Part shown: in pieces, positions 42,268-53,745 of the stretch | Position numbering within the stretch: the stretch's first letter is position 1 | Layout of the letters: every line of letters begins with the position of its first letter | Source: Maniola hyperantus | Lineage: Eukaryota; Arthropoda; Insecta; Lepidoptera; Nymphalidae | Length of the DNA: 64,000 nucleotides | Assembly: GCF_902806685.2 (NCBI RefSeq) | Contig: NC_048546.1 | Span: 9,504,534-9,568,533 of the forward strand | Reading direction: 5' to 3' | Made by a program: the position numbers and the translations under genes | The notes under the pieces: generated by a model | Told to the model about the DNA's origin: nothing | Database searches by the model: none | Seen by the model: the letters and a program-made list of their open reading frames with translations, nothing else

Positions 42268-43328
42268 GGTTCCTGGAAGACTCCGTAGTCCGTGTGAACG
42301 TGAAGTCAGATGTATACACGTATAATATGTATATACCTACGTGACATGAGCGTTCTATCATTTAGTAAGGTGGACGAGAAATCTTGTGATCAAATTGAGA
42401 TATCTCTAGCAAAAAAATACTTTTTTAACTTGAAAACGTACCACCTTTACCATCGTGTGATATTTTGATTAATGAATGGACAAAGATAATTAATTACATT
42501 ATGTACTTATCTAAGCAAAAGAAATCAGTCTCAGTAGTATATACAATCTAGGTTCAAAATTATGTTCTAAGAATGAAATGAATATTCAGTAGCTTTGAAA
42601 AGATCATACTTATGTTGCTCGCGAACTTTGTCGCTTCAGAAAATTTAATATGTCCCATAGCTACAATAGGAATGTTTTCCTTTTGAACTGTACCCAAGGG
42701 CCGTGCAGAGGCCATTAAAAGAATAACATCGTAAAGTAATTTTCTTTCGAACAAAACTTTTCATTTGCATTGTATTCAAAATACCTAATGCTTGTAATTT
42801 ACTCGTATAGCAGATATTAGGCATGTTATTAGCTGTTTCAATAATTTTACTGTCTCAAAAAATTGTACTGTGACTTAAAGCATTATTCATTAGACTATCC
42901 AGCATATATGTCCAATAAAATTAAAGTGAACTATCCTCATTATAGAAAAAATCAACTCTTGTATAATATCTACATGAAATGATGAAAATTTACCAGACCG
43001 TTGGCATGAACAAAAATTTAATATAATCCATTGGTATGGACTACCAAACGTAAATATCAGATTGTCAGAATGAAGCTTAGACCCCTTATTAAAAAGGCTT
43101 AGCTACAGTTTTCCAATATCTTGCATTCCTTACGAAGGATTGTCATTATTCGGGGTAGCAAAATACTTGGAATGTTTAGCTCACTTTCTTATAAATCATT
43201 TTCTTTATTTTATTACTAAAATCTGCGGAATTTTTCCTAATATTTTATCCCGCTAAGGCAATTAATATGTTTAATGAACTAGGTGTACGTTTTTATTGGT
43301 ATACAAACCTATAGTAGGTATATTATTA
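42268..43328. other. Unassigned AT-rich stretch
   Basis: No repeat boundary, RNA gene or coding signal recognised. Confidence 0.35.
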
Positions 43329-43549
43329 TCTTAATATATAAAAGGAAAAGGTGACTGACTGACTGACTGATCTATCAACGTACAGCTCAAACTACTGGTT
43401 GGATCGGCCTGAAATTTGCCATACAGATATCTGTTATGACGTAGGCATCCGCTAAGAAAGGTTTTTTTGAAAATTTAACTCCTAAGGGGGTGAAACAGGG
43501 GTTTGAACTTTGTGTAGTCCACGCGGACGAAGTAGTGAGCATAAGCTAG
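43329..43549 (+). mobile_element. Helitron-like element (GGTGACTGA subfamily)
   Basis: TC start (TCTTAATATATAAAAGGAAA), GGTGACTGACTGACTGA, CAACGTACAGCTCAAACTAC, GACGTAGGCATCCGCTAAGA, CTCCTAAGGGGGTGAAACAG, GTAGTCCACGCGGACGAAGT and ATAAGCTAG|T end. Full length. Confidence 0.88.
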
Positions 43550-44359
43550 TCTCTCTAGATAGGTAAATAGAGTGTTGTTTGGTTTTTTCACAATGGGGAA
43601 ATCCAATTAGGCAGATTCGACAAACGAAATAAATATAGGTAAGTATATCTCAGAATAAAAGCAGTACGTAAAATTAACACCAGAAAAACCATTACACATT
43701 TACTACCAAAGCTTTTTGAGGCAGGTAAGTTTTGAGGAAGGTTGCCACCTTATTATATTTTAATCAGTTTTCACCCATTTCTCGGGCAGCATAACACCTG
43801 AAGAGCGATTAAAAAGTTTACAGTTTCAATTAAGCCGCTTTTTTCGTTAGTCCGCACGGGTTCTCTAAAGTTTCTGAGTTCAAAGTTTCCTCTCCTACTC
43901 ATAGTTGCAACGGTTAAGCAGGAACCAACTTTTAAAGCTTTGATGAATTCTCTGAAGGTTTTAATCTTTCTTTAATGGTTTGTTTCAGTTTCCATTTTTT
44001 GTTTAATTTAACTTTAAAATGTTCTAATCAAAGAAGTTTGTGCTTGCTTTTGAGCTCGGCTGACGAGACTAATAGCGTTATAAAAACTCATAAAATAAGT
44101 TTTCATCTCGAAAATTGTTGTGGACTGGGTAGTTCAGGAAATTATTTTGTTATATAAAATTCTTTTTAGAGGTTAGCAAGCCTTTGACTTTTAAATAGTC
44201 TTGCTTAAAATATATTACACAGTAAATTTAAATAAGGTAGCATATTTCACTAATAAATATTTAATGCTACTAACAAAGGAGAAAAGATGAGTAATATTAT
44301 GTACAGATAAATATTATTCTTGCATCTTGTCTAAATGGCGCATTCATACTCTTTCATAA
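43550..44359. other. Unassigned stretch
   Basis: A 60-codon ORF near 43975 is treated as chance. Confidence 0.35.
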
Positions 44360-44583
44360 TCAGTACCCTTATTATAAATGCGAAAGTGTGTTTGTTTGTT
44401 GGTTTATTGGTTTGTCCTTCAATCACGTCGCAACGGTGCAACGGATTGACGTAATTTTTTATGGGTATAGATAAAGACCTGCAGAGTGACATAGGCTACT
44501 TTTTATCCCGGAAAATAAAAGAGTTCCCATGGGATTTTTAAAAAACCTAATTCCACGCAGACGAAGTCGCGGGCATCAGCTAG
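44360..44583 (+). mobile_element. Intact Helitron-like element (GCGAAAGTGTG subfamily)
   Basis: TC start (TCAGTACCCTTATTATAAAT), GCGAAAGTGTGTTTGTTTGT, CAATCACGTCGCAACGGTGC, GAGTGACATAGGCTACTTTT, TATCCCGG, TTCCCATGGGATTTTTAAAA, GACGAAGTCGCGGGCATCAG and CTAG|T. Reference copy for the subfamily, 224 bp, non-coding. Confidence 0.9.
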
Positions 44584-44720
44584 TATTATAATAGTTGAGT
44601 CACGTTGAACGATTCCGTTGGATATGGCGTTCGCGTTGCTTGAGTACTTACTTGCAAAACTGAAGACCATACTGAACTAATAGGTTGTCAGGAAAAGATC
44701 ACCAAGTGATAGGCCCTATC

Positions 44721-44751
44721 AAGGTGTAAAGGCGGCCCGCCTTTACACCTT
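44721..44751. repeat. Perfect 31-bp palindrome
   Basis: AAGGTGTAAAGGCGG, a central C, then its exact reverse complement CCGCCTTTACACCTT. With a single-base centre it can extrude as a cruciform. No repeat family is recognised and the flanks are not symmetrical. Confidence 0.9.
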
Positions 44752-44825
44752 AATTTGTAATTAGGTACCGTAATATTTTATGTTATGTATGTACTGTTTG
44801 TGTGTAGTAATGAGTTTTTACTTAC

Positions 44826-45180
44826 TTTTTTTTTTTAATAGATATAGCGAGCAAACGAGCAGGAGTGTCACCTGATGTTAAGTGATTACCGCCGCCCATG
44901 AACATTTGCAGCACCAGAAGAGCCGCCGATGCGTTGCCGGCCTTTTAGGAATTTGTTGGTCCGCCCCTTGAATAACCCCATGTTATAATCTAGTGGGAAC
45001 ACCGCCGATGGGAGTTGGTTCCACAGTTTGCACGTGCGTGGAAAGAAGGATCTGGCGCAGCGGACGGTCGAAGTGCACCAGACACCCAGATGGTGAGGGT
45101 GAAATTCCTTACGGTGGCGCGCGGTGCAGTTGTAGAAAAAAGAGGGTGGGGTCAAAAAGCTCCTCAGAGCACTCCCCATT
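44826..45180 (-). mobile_element. Jockey/CR1-like LINE, ORF2 C-terminus and 3' UTR
   Basis: The minus strand encodes a 97-residue open fragment: RSFLTPPSFFYNCTARHRK, then HPHHLGVW, the conserved SFFPRTCKLWNQLPSAVFP block, YNMGLFKGRTNKFLKGRQRI and VHGRR with a stop. A 3' UTR with CACCTGATGTTAAGTGATTA (as read on plus) and a poly(A) tail (T-run at 44827-44836) follows. The block is typical of the C-terminus of Jockey- or CR1-type reverse-transcriptase ORFs. 5'-truncated, without the catalytic domain. Confidence 0.85.
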
Positions 45181-45814
45181 ATACATTATACTTATTCAAG
45201 TCAAGTAATACACGAGTAATACCAAAGCTCAAACAAGTAGGTAAGTATTTGGCATAACAAAACAGCATGTATCAATTTCTAAGGACCTTAACACAGAGCA
45301 CGAGCAACACATAGAGACGTTTCTGAGCAAAAACTTATACAGAAGAAAGCAATATAGTGCCTATGCTCATATTAAGAAGTTGTTGCTAAAATTCTACTGA
45401 TACTCTCTGATGGAGGAGTATAGTTCACCATGTTTGCGTAGGTAATAATGTCTCGTCCCTCTATTATATCCGTTGAAGCTTTAGTCACCTTCCAAGTACG
45501 TTTGACCCCTATTAGACAGTCCTTGGTAGAACATATTTATACTACCATTCAATTATCTCAAACAGGCCAAGTTTGTCAAGTTTTCATCCGCCGTTTCTCT
45601 CTCAGGTAAATTCGGTTACACGAACAAACACAATTATCTTGGAGCAAATGAAACTGTGCTGTCACTTGGACCTCGTTTAGTGCCTCTTCATTAGGAACGA
45701 GTATTTACTTACTTAAATTAAGATATCGGAGATAAGATCTTATGTCTGTCGCAGACAACCGAAATCATCGATGCGACCAAATTCAGCTGAAGACTAATAG
45801 TAAGCTGTTGCTGC
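45181..45814. other. Unassigned stretch
   Basis: No coding or repeat signal recognised. Confidence 0.35.
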
Positions 45815-45985
45815 TGCTGTCTGCGCCCACTGTCGGCTTTTAGAGAGCGCGCTATCATATACTCGGCCTTCCTCATCCACCCACTTCCCACCACCTTTTC
45901 AAGGTCTGGAGGCTGTACCACATTGCGCTTACGGGTACGGTACGGTAAAACGCGATTGCCCCATGAGCTCTGTGTTAGGAATCAG
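45815..45985 (-). mobile_element. Decayed RTE retrotransposon fragment
   Basis: The minus strand retains LEKVVGSGWMRKAEYMIARS, corresponding to LKKVVGSGWMRKAEDRVWWRAL at 34644-35046. TGGGGCAAT...GTACCCGTAAGCGCAATGT resembles the RWGRRVLEWRPRTGKRSVG segment. Frameshifts and a CAG/CTG run near 45810 disrupt it. Confidence 0.7.
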
Positions 45986-46006
45986 TTCTCTAAAAGTACA
46001 GTAGGT

Positions 46007-46062
46007 GCGATCATTATTATCTGAGATACTATAACTCAAGTATCTCACATAATAATGATCGT
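46007..46062. repeat. 56-bp hairpin
   Basis: CGATCATTATTATCTGAGAT is mirrored by TATCTCACATAATAATGATC with a loop of about 10 nt. The arms are 22-24 bp with two irregularities. AT-rich; the family is unknown. Confidence 0.7.
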
Positions 46063-46140
46063 ACAAGGTTCTTGTATGACCAGTGACATACATGTAAGTA
46101 AATCCATGTCTGTGTTTTATGACTAACTCTCAACTACTGT

Positions 46141-46404
46141 AAAAACCCTGCCAAGTGCCAATCAAACTCGCACACCGACGGATCCGTACTACTATAGTCG
46201 TATTTTTTCGACATTTTGCACGATAAATGAAAAACTATTATGCATAAAAATGAATAAAAATCTTCTGTGTGGTATAAGACCTACATACCTACTTGCCAAA
46301 TTTCATGATTCTAGGTCAACGGGAAGTACCCTATATGTTTCTTGACAGACAACAAAGTGATCCTTAGGGTTCCTTTTACCTTGTGAGGTACGGAACTCTA
46401 AAAA
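46141..46404 (+). mobile_element. Repeat family F, copy 1 of a pair
   Basis: AAAAACCCTGCCAAGTGCCA, ATCCGTACTACTATAGTCGT, TTTCGACATTTTGCACGATA, TAGGTCAACGGGAAGTACCC and CCTTGTGAGGTACGGAACTC. An internal segment is missing compared with copy 2. Confidence 0.8.
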
Positions 46405-46477
46405 AAAGAATAGAAAGTATGATAATATCTTAGATTCTGTTTCGTCTGCATTATCATGACTGTATTCAGTCATATAT

Positions 46478-46910
46478 AAAAACCAGCCAAGTGCGAGTCA
46501 GGCTCGCGCAATGAGGGTTCCGTACTACAGTCGTATTTTTTCGACATTTTGCACGATAATTATAAAACTATGATGCATAAAAATAAATAAAAATCTGTTT
46601 TAGAATGTACAGGTGAAGACCTTTCATAATATTATGATACCCCACTTGATATAGTCACTCACTTCGAAAGTTGAAAATACTAATTATTAGTTCATGACCA
46701 CAATTTAATTTTTTTTGTGTGATCTAACCCTAAATTCGCGGTTTTCAAATTTTTCCCCAAATGTCAGCTTTAAGATCTACCTACCTGCCAAATTTCATGA
46801 TTCTAGGTCAACGGGAAGTACCTACCCTGTAGGTATCTTGACAGACAGACAGAAAACAAAGTGATCCTATAAGGGTTCCGTTTTTCCTTTTGAGGTACGG
46901 AACCCAAAAA
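46478..46910 (+). mobile_element. Repeat family F, copy 2 of a pair
   Basis: AAAACCAGCCAAGTGCGAGT, GAGGGTTCCGTACTACAGTC, ACATTTTGCACGATAATTAT, CCCCACTTGATATAGTCACT, TAGGTCAACGGGAAGTACCT, GATCCTATAAGGGTTCCG and CTTTTGAGGTACGGAACCC. The most complete copy in the window, 433 bp. No ORF; mechanism not assigned. Confidence 0.88.
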
Positions 46911-47300
46911 ATAGACTGACTGACATAATATCAACGTCCAGCTCAAGCCGCTGCGTCTTGAAACTTGAAATTATTAGAGGGCAGACAAAAATGTGCATGT
47001 CTTCATGAAATATAGCTACGACAAATATATGACAACACTATGTGTCTACCTTCAGATAAAAATCAATCGTCTGCGTTAGCTCTTTTTCTGCTGCTTATTT
47101 AGGTCAAGTCAGGTTTCATTATCAATTAAGCCGGTAGTCAAGTGTTATTGATGCTCCGATATGAAGAAGTGCCTTTGAAGATGTATTGAGTTTAACTTCC
47201 ATAATGATTTTAATGGTATTCAACTAGGCTTAAACGGTGTATCAATTGATAGAGACAACTTATTATCGATAATCAAGATTCAAACGAAAAATATGTAATA
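46911..47300. other. Unassigned stretch
   Basis: No repeat boundary or coding signal recognised. Confidence 0.35.
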
Positions 47301-47535
47301 CTAGATTATACTCGCGACTTCGTCCGCGTGGATTACATAAATTTCAAATCCCCATTTAACCCACTTAGTTGTTGAATTTTGAAAAATCCTTTCTTAGTGG
47401 ATGCCTGCTCTTTACAAAGAGCACACCCTCCAAATTTCATGTCTATAGGACCGGCAGTTTAGGCTGTAGGTACGTTGATATAATAATATAATTCAGTCAG
47501 TCATCAGTCAGGACTTTGAAGTTCATATATTCAGA
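47301..47535 (-). mobile_element. Helitron-like element (GTCAGGACTTTGAA subfamily)
   Basis: Minus-strand CTAGATTATACTCGCGACTT, CGTCCGCGTGGATTACATAA, CTTTCTTAGTGGATGCCTGC, AGAGCACACCCTCCAAATTT and CAGTCAGTCATCAGTCAGGA then CTTTGAAGTTCATATATTC. It shares its module with the 3' part of 23241-23722. Confidence 0.82.
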
Positions 47536-47649
47536 TAATTTTCACATAGTTAAATTTTCAGAGCTGTAATTTTTTTAATGGTACGTAAGACTTTAAAAAA
47601 TATATCTTCAATGTCGTGGTTGGAGGAGTGTTCCAGTCAGATCAGAATC

Positions 47650-48147
47650 AGGTAAACGTGGAAGGGGCTTATGGCAGTTTTATTAAATTTACTAGCTGAT
47701 GCCCGCGACTCCTTCCTCGTGGATTTAGGTTTTTGAAAATCCAGAGGGAACTCTTTAATATTCCGGGTTAAAATATACCCATGCAAAAAATCACGTCGAT
47801 CCGTGGCTCCTTTGCAACGTGATTGGAGGACAAACCAACAAACCAAGAAACCCAACAGACAAACACACTTTGGCATTTGTAATAGATATGTAATATGGGT
47901 AGTGAAATATGGGTTGTGATGGGTAGTACCCATCTACTCGTTTTCTACGGGATATCGTACTGGAACGCTAAATCGCTTTGCCGCACGTCTGTTGCATAAT
48001 ACAGTAGTGTGTTGACCATTATTGAAGCTTTCCACCAAACCAGACATGAACAAATTTTGAAATTATAAATTGACCTAACTGGCAATTGTACTCAGGACCT
48101 TTTGACCTCTGCAAAGTTCATTACTGCGCCATAAAGATCTTCAATGT
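47650..48147 (-). mobile_element. tRNA-type SINE (family H) split by a Helitron
   Basis: Left piece GGAAGGGGCTTATGGCAGTT and TTATTAAA (to 47690). After the Helitron (47692-47905) it resumes with ACGGGATATCGTACTGGAAC, GCTAAATCGCTTTGCCG and the decayed tRNA-like head (CTGGCAATTGTACTCAGGAC to ACTGCGCCAT). The SINE is the older element. Confidence 0.8.
47692..47905 (-). mobile_element. Helitron-like element nested in a SINE
   Basis: Minus-strand CTAGCTGATGCCCGCGACTC, GGGAACTCTTTAATATTCCG, AAAATCACGTCGATCCG, GTGATTGGAGGACAAACCAA, CACACTTTGGCATTTGTAAT and a GGGTAGTGA terminus (TC start on its own strand). Confidence 0.85.
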
Positions 48148-48276
48148 GGAGTCTGCACGTGTAATTTTGATAAAATCTTATTTACTTACTGCCTTGAAAT
48201 AACAAATCGAAGAAAACAACTCAGTTTAATATAAACATAATAGATACCTATTCCATTTTTACAAATAATAATATCT

Positions 48277-48442
48277 ATAGTCCGTGATAGGTTGAGATGG
48301 CAATCGGGGTATGAGGCAGGGGGACGCCACGCACACCCGCACGTCACCCGCACTCGCCCGCACCGGGCTAGCGCGGGGGCTGCGCGGGTGTACGGGGCGT
48401 TTCCTCCCCGATCGCCATTTCAACCTGTTGCGTACCTACTAT
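48277..48442. mobile_element. GC-rich palindromic MITE, family A, full copy
   Basis: Left end TATAGTCCGTGATAGGTTGA then GATGGCAATCGGGG; right end CCCCGATCGCCATTTCAACC then TGTTGCGTACCTACTATA. The interior includes CACCCGCACGTCACCCGCAC and GGGCTGCGCGGGTGTACGGG. Confidence 0.9.
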
Positions 48443-48898
48443 AAACATTTCTCGAATAATTTCCTACGTTACAGTAAAGTTATGAATTGATATCAAACAA
48501 TCTGTCAAACAAACATTCTATGATAATATTCATCGATGATATTTGAGAAATCCTATTTGTTCCGCTCGTTCCCAGTAGGGTATTGGCACTTTCCATGAAA
48601 TTATAATATCCAAATTATTAATAAGGTTTTATTTATTATGGCTCACTGTTATGACCATTACTTAGGAATCCTTAGGACTGTCTTGTAACATACTATTTTA
48701 TTAGGTTGAGTAAGTATAATACAGATCTAGCCAATTCATGTATTTGACTAATTAGTAATTAAACTTTAGTAATAAGCATAGACTAAAGACCAAAAAATAT
48801 ATTCCAAATAATTACAATAAATAATCTTGACAAATTTTGCAGAGCTTTTCAATTTTACATATAAAAAGCTGTTTTCACAAAAGAGTTTAATAGCCTAA
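48443..48898. other. Unassigned AT-rich stretch
   Basis: Nothing recognisable. Confidence 0.35.
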
Positions 48899-49131
48899 CT
48901 AGCTTATGCTCGCGACTTCTACCGCGTGACTATTCAAATTTTAAGCCCCTATTTCACCCCCTTAGGGATTGAATTTTCAAAAATCCCTTCTTAGCGGATG
49001 CCTATGTCATAATAGCTATCTGCATGCTAAATTTCAGCCCGATCCGTCCAGTAGTTTCAGCTGCGTTGATAGATCAGTCAGTCAGTTAGTCAGTCAGTCA
49101 ATCAATCACCTTTTCCTTTTATATATTTGGA
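48899..49131 (-). mobile_element. Helitron-like element (GGTGACTGA subfamily)
   Basis: Minus-strand CTAGCTTATGCTCGCGACTT, CCTATTTCACCCCCTTAGGG, GCGGATGCCTATGTCATAAT, GCTAAATTTCAGCCCGATCC, (AGTC)n and CACCTTTTCCTTTTATATAT. Full length. Confidence 0.88.
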
Positions 49132-50421
49132 TAAGTTATAGATCGGAGCGATAGGAATTAATTTCTTGTGAACTTACGAGACGAGTAGGTACACAAACCT
49201 TTTAACCTCATAATATTTCTCAACCCAAAGAACACATCCTATTATGTACAAAACGATGGTCTCCATACAAAAAGGACTAGATGCACCTTTACTGTTTTAA
49301 GGGTGCCGCTGAAGAGAAAAACTAAACCAAAAGGGACAGGTGCGAAATCCTTCCACAGCGGGGGTCCGAACCTGTCGAGTCAACCAATAACCTTAATTGA
49401 TAGGAATCGTTAACCTTTAAATACTCCTACGTTTCCTTTAACATAAAATACTCTGATACTAATCTCATATTTTTTTCTCGGTTATTTTATACGTCGTCGA
49501 TCGTTTTATTTTCGGGTGCCCTCACCACGTTGTTCGTTATTTCGTAATAAACAGCCCGTGCTTTGACATTTGATATTTCTGAGATTGGAAGATAGCTTGA
49601 ATATGGTTTTGATTGCAGAGCCTGACGTTATAATATTTTGTCCGTTTTCGTTATGGTCAACATCGCAGTAGCTCTTTATTTTTACTAATAATTATGTTGT
49701 ATCATTAATATTGACAACTTTATCAAAATTCATCAAAGTTAAATTTAAAAATTTCAAGACACTAGGTACCTATATTTTGTTTGAATTAGATTTTAAGGAA
49801 TGTTTTTTTGTAAATGTTTGTGTTTATAGTGTGTTGGATCAACCAATAAATTGATTTCTATTCTATTCTATTAAAAAAAATCGTCACTTAGGTATGTATT
49901 AAAATTTTCAATGTAGGTATTAAGGTGCTCGTACTATCTAATAACGACTAAGTTTCTTCAAGCTATTTAATTTACTTTATGTTGAATATAATATTTATGA
50001 TATATTATAATCTATATAATGGGAATAATAAAGTACTAAATATTAATACTTTAAGCCTTTTTATTATTCGCAATTTATTATCGCATATGTCTGAAATAGA
50101 CACTGTAGAAGCAATATCGAGAGTTTTTATGGATAAAGTATGGATTAATATCAGAAACTTTAGCCGCAGTACTACACGAGCTGAATGTATGAATTGGGAA
50201 TTCTTTATTGCCATTCGGAAAGTATACGCTAAAAGTTTAAACGATGAGCGGAAAATAATGGTACGGAGATATTTTTACTGCAATATGGCTGTAGGAGATC
50301 GTGATTTAATACCCAGCTTTTTCACATTACTACTTTTAGTTCTGAGACCCTAGAGTAACGTTTCAAGTTTTAAATATATTGTGTTAACGTAACCATGAGC
50401 TTTGAAGTCAATCCTGGTAAA
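49132..50421. other. Unassigned stretch with an unexplained ORF
   Basis: (TTCTA)n near 49853-49871 after ATCAACCAATAAATTGATTT may be a retroposon tail. A 124-codon plus ORF (49979-50353) has an internal part reading MDKVWINIRNFSRSTTRAEC that looks protein-like, but no family is recognised. Its codon use is AT-rich like the background. Confidence 0.3.
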
Positions 50422-50624
50422 TCTAAATATATAAAAGGTGACTGACTGATCTATCAATGCACAGTTCAAGCTACTGAAAATTTGGCATGCTAAGCTAAGC
50501 TAATAGCTATTATGACGTAGGCCTCCGCTAAGAAAGGGTTTTTGAAAATTCAACACCTAAGGGGATGAAATAGGGGTTTGAAATTTGTGTAGTCCGCGCA
50601 GACGAAGTCGCGAGTATAAGCTAG
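50422..50624 (+). mobile_element. Helitron-like element (GGTGACTGA subfamily)
   Basis: TC start (TCTAAATATATAAAAGGTGA), CTGACTGATCTATCAATGCA, TATTATGACGTAGGCCTCCG, CACCTAAGGGGATGAAATAG, GTAGTCCGCGCAGACGAAGT and CTAG|T. Slightly shortened. Confidence 0.87.
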
Positions 50625-52900
50625 TCTAATATATTATTTTCTTCTTCTTCTTCTAGTGCCATCCCCTATCGTAGGTTGGCAATCATAAGGCTAACTGGAT
50701 TTTGTTCACCGCTGCCCTAAAAACCCTGACCTTGTCTCATGTTGCATCACTGGCGAAGCTTCTTAAGCCAGGATGTTCACCTAAGGTCAGGTTTACGTTT
50801 GCCTATTACGAGTATCTTGCCTTATAATATAATAAGTTATAACAGTTGTAGACGTATGTCGTATTTAGTTCAGAAAAATCTGTTCTCCCTCTTTCATACG
50901 AATTTAGTTTTCACGTTAAAAATGTAACTATGGTTCACATTTTTAAGCAGAAAGTATGCCTAAGTACCTACACTCAGAGCAATTACGACTCTTTCTGCTT
51001 GTCCTTTTGGTTTGCAAAATGCATGTGAAACTGGTCAACCGTAAAACGAAATCATCGTCATCATCATCATCATCGCCCATCACCTTTGTATACCAACTAA
51101 GTTGGACGTTCACCTCTTCAAATGAGCGCCGCAAGTGATCTTTTTCTCAAAAAGTTTATAGCCAGTGTCACTCAGGATGATGTAAGGATTTCAACGATAT
51201 CCCATACATCCAAGTCTGTTCAGGCATTTAGAAGTTATGGTGAAGTAAATAAACTCACATACATACCTACATAAACCCTGAAAACATTACACTCCTATTT
51301 TTGAGCAGTTGTGTAAAAATATATTATGTACTAAGTAGATATGCTTAAATAGCATACTCTGACCTCGTTTTTAGACCATAATAGCATTATCTTCTAACCG
51401 TAAGAAGTTTCGTATATAAAATTCCACGAGCATTTCAATTCATTGAAGAAACCTGTTGTAAAATATTCAAGATGTTATATAAGGAGAACAGACTACAATG
51501 GGGCGCTGCACACACGCTGTCGGTAGTCTTTAACATGTTGTAGATGTCTAGATAAAACTCAGGTGCTCTACTGAGACGAGGGCATAGCTTAGGAAATACA
51601 GCTAGATCAGTACTATGATTGGACTTATTCAACTATAGACATTAAATTATTGTCTGCGATCGGCTGACCAAATTAAGTCTGCTGTATAGGTGGTCTCTGT
51701 ACCAGGCTATCAGCTAGCAGGGAGAAATGGCAAATGCTCGTGAGGTGCATAACATCTGCTCCCAAAGACGTCACTTCGTGATGACCACGACCACTGTACC
51801 AAGAGTGTTACGACGAACAAGAAGAAGATACTGAAAATGAAGGAAATTTCAAAGGACGCTTGCGGTGTGCATAGGCGGGCCGCGCGCCGTCATTATGCCA
51901 AAGTAAAATAAAGCTTTTTAATTTCTTACCAAGATAGATGCCTATGTGCGTTGTGTTTTAAGGCAAACCGACTGCAAGAACAAAATAGTAGCGATGCTGT
52001 TGAAATGTAAATAAAACCCAGGTGTTATGCCTACGGACATGTCATAGTTTAGAAAATGCAGTAAGATCGGTTTTACATGAAAATTATTTCCGGAAGTCTG
52101 TCAACGTACTTTTCAATTCACCGAAACATATGTGCTGTCTCTAGAGCACACAATATTAATACTATGCATCAGAGGTTTCGTATCCTTCCACAGCCTAGAA
52201 AATACAGTTAAATCAGTGACATCTTTTTAAAGCTTGGTGTCAAACTAATTTTGTTTTTTAATTTACAACAATATTTTGCTTTATATAGAAACCAATGTAA
52301 ATATGGATAATAGTATGATATGGAATAATAATACTTTTTTCACCTTTTACTTTTATACATTTTAGATTTTTAATTAAAAAAATCACCAATAGTATGCTAT
52401 CTCAATACGTTGTCAAGTCGTTTAGTTAATCTATGAATGACGCAGCGAATGCGAGAGGGTCCGTCCTTGTCCCTTTATCTCTGCTCACTTTGTATCAAAA
52501 TCGATGAGGTTGTGCTGATAAGAGTTTTGATCCATTTAGACTAAATGCATCCTTTGTCGTTAGTCTGGTTAGTCAGTTTTTTGTAGGGATCGATGCTTAT
52601 CTTGATGACATTAGGAAGTTTTGAAAATGCCTTTTGTGATGTATGAATTTTGGGTTGAGTTATTTTTCTTCATTAATGAGGAAAAAACTTTGGTTTAAAA
52701 GGGCAATCTAGAAGAATTTAGCTTGATCTTAATTAAAATAATAATCTGAATTAAATTATGGCGAATCTGTACTTGCCCAGCGCGGTAGACTATGACTTTC
52801 GTCTATAAATTTTAGGACATTAAAATAGTTTCAGACTTTGCCTTGATATCTGGTAGGTAGGTACATAATTTATTCAGACAGAGCGAATTCTGTTAGAGAG
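50625..52900. other. Unassigned stretch with LINE tail traces
   Basis: (TTC)n at about 50639-50654 followed by TAGTGCCATCCCCTATCGTA looks like the reverse of a (GAA)n LINE tail. AACAAGAAGAAGATACTG near 51809 looks like a plus-strand (GAA)n tail. (TCA)n lies at about 51056-51074. None keeps enough coding sequence to be classified. Confidence 0.3.
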
Positions 52901-53192
52901 AGGCCTTTGAAGAGAGATTTCGGTTTCGTAGAGCATTGACTCTGTCACTCATATCATACCTTATACCTACAGTCCTCGGCAGGTCGAGATGGCAATCGTA
53001 GTATGAAATGAGACGAGGGGACGCCGCCACCCACACCCGCACGTCACCCGCGCCCCCCCCCCCCCCCCCCCGCGTTGTGTTAGTACTTTCGTCGCGTACT
53101 ATTATGTACCTATGTGACGTTTTGTCGGTCTCAACGAAAAAAAAAATACGAAACCGCTATCTCTTTCTAAAGGTCGATGTATAATATTGCCA
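52901..53192. mobile_element. MITE family B split by MITE family A
   Basis: Left part GGCCTTTGAAGAGAGATTTC, GGTTTCGTAGAGCATTGACT and CTGTCACTCATATCATACC. After the family A insert it resumes as ATGTACCTATGTGACGTTTT, GTCGGTCTCAACG and TTTCTAAAGGTCGATGTATA with GCCAGGTA. Family A is the younger insertion. Confidence 0.8.
52970..53101. mobile_element. GC-rich MITE (family A) with C-homopolymer
   Basis: Left end CAGTCCTCGGCAGGTCGAGA and TGGCAATCG; the interior has CCCACACCCGCACGTCACCC. From there a run of 19 C (53053-53071) replaces most of the second arm, which survives only as GTCGCGTACTAT. The homopolymer is a likely assembly weak point. Confidence 0.82.
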
Positions 53193-53556
53193 GGTACAGT
53201 GGTTATTTTAATCCGACACTAGAGTCGTTTGATATTAATAATAACACACCTTTTGCTAATCACAAAGATCAGTAGTCAGTACCATGTATAGCCTTAATAC
53301 ATCTAACCGTACTTCATTACAATACAGGTACGTATGTTTACTAATATAACTGCTGTAATAGATTTTAGACTGACATTGATGGGTAGATAAGATCGTCCGC
53401 CCGATTCATTAGCCGTAATGATATGGTTCGTTAATCTGGGACAATCGACGATTCTAGTTGTGAAATCCTGTTTGCTCCTAAATGGGAATTAATGACAGTG
53501 GTGTCCGGTGAAATTGATAACCATATTTTAACAAGGCTGAGGTTATGGCCGTTGTT
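53193..53556. other. Unassigned stretch
   Basis: Nothing recognisable. Confidence 0.35.
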
Positions 53557-53745
53557 AGGGTTCCGTACCTCAAAAGGAAATAAGCAACCTTTATAGTATC
53601 ACTTTGTTGTACGTCTGTCTGTCTGTCAAGAAACCTATAGGGTACTTCCCGTTGACCTAGAATGGCAGGAAGGTAGGTCTTATAGCAGACATGAGGGGAA
53701 AAATCTGAAAACTGTAAATTTGTGGTTTATAATTCACCTAGACCT
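53557..53745 (-). mobile_element. Repeat family F, 3' fragment
   Basis: Minus-strand copy: TTAGGGTTCCGTACCTCAAA, AGGAAATAAG, TATCACTTTGTTGT, GTCTGTCTGTCTGTCAAGAA and GGGTACTTCCCGTTGACCTA. The 5' half is missing. Confidence 0.82.
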
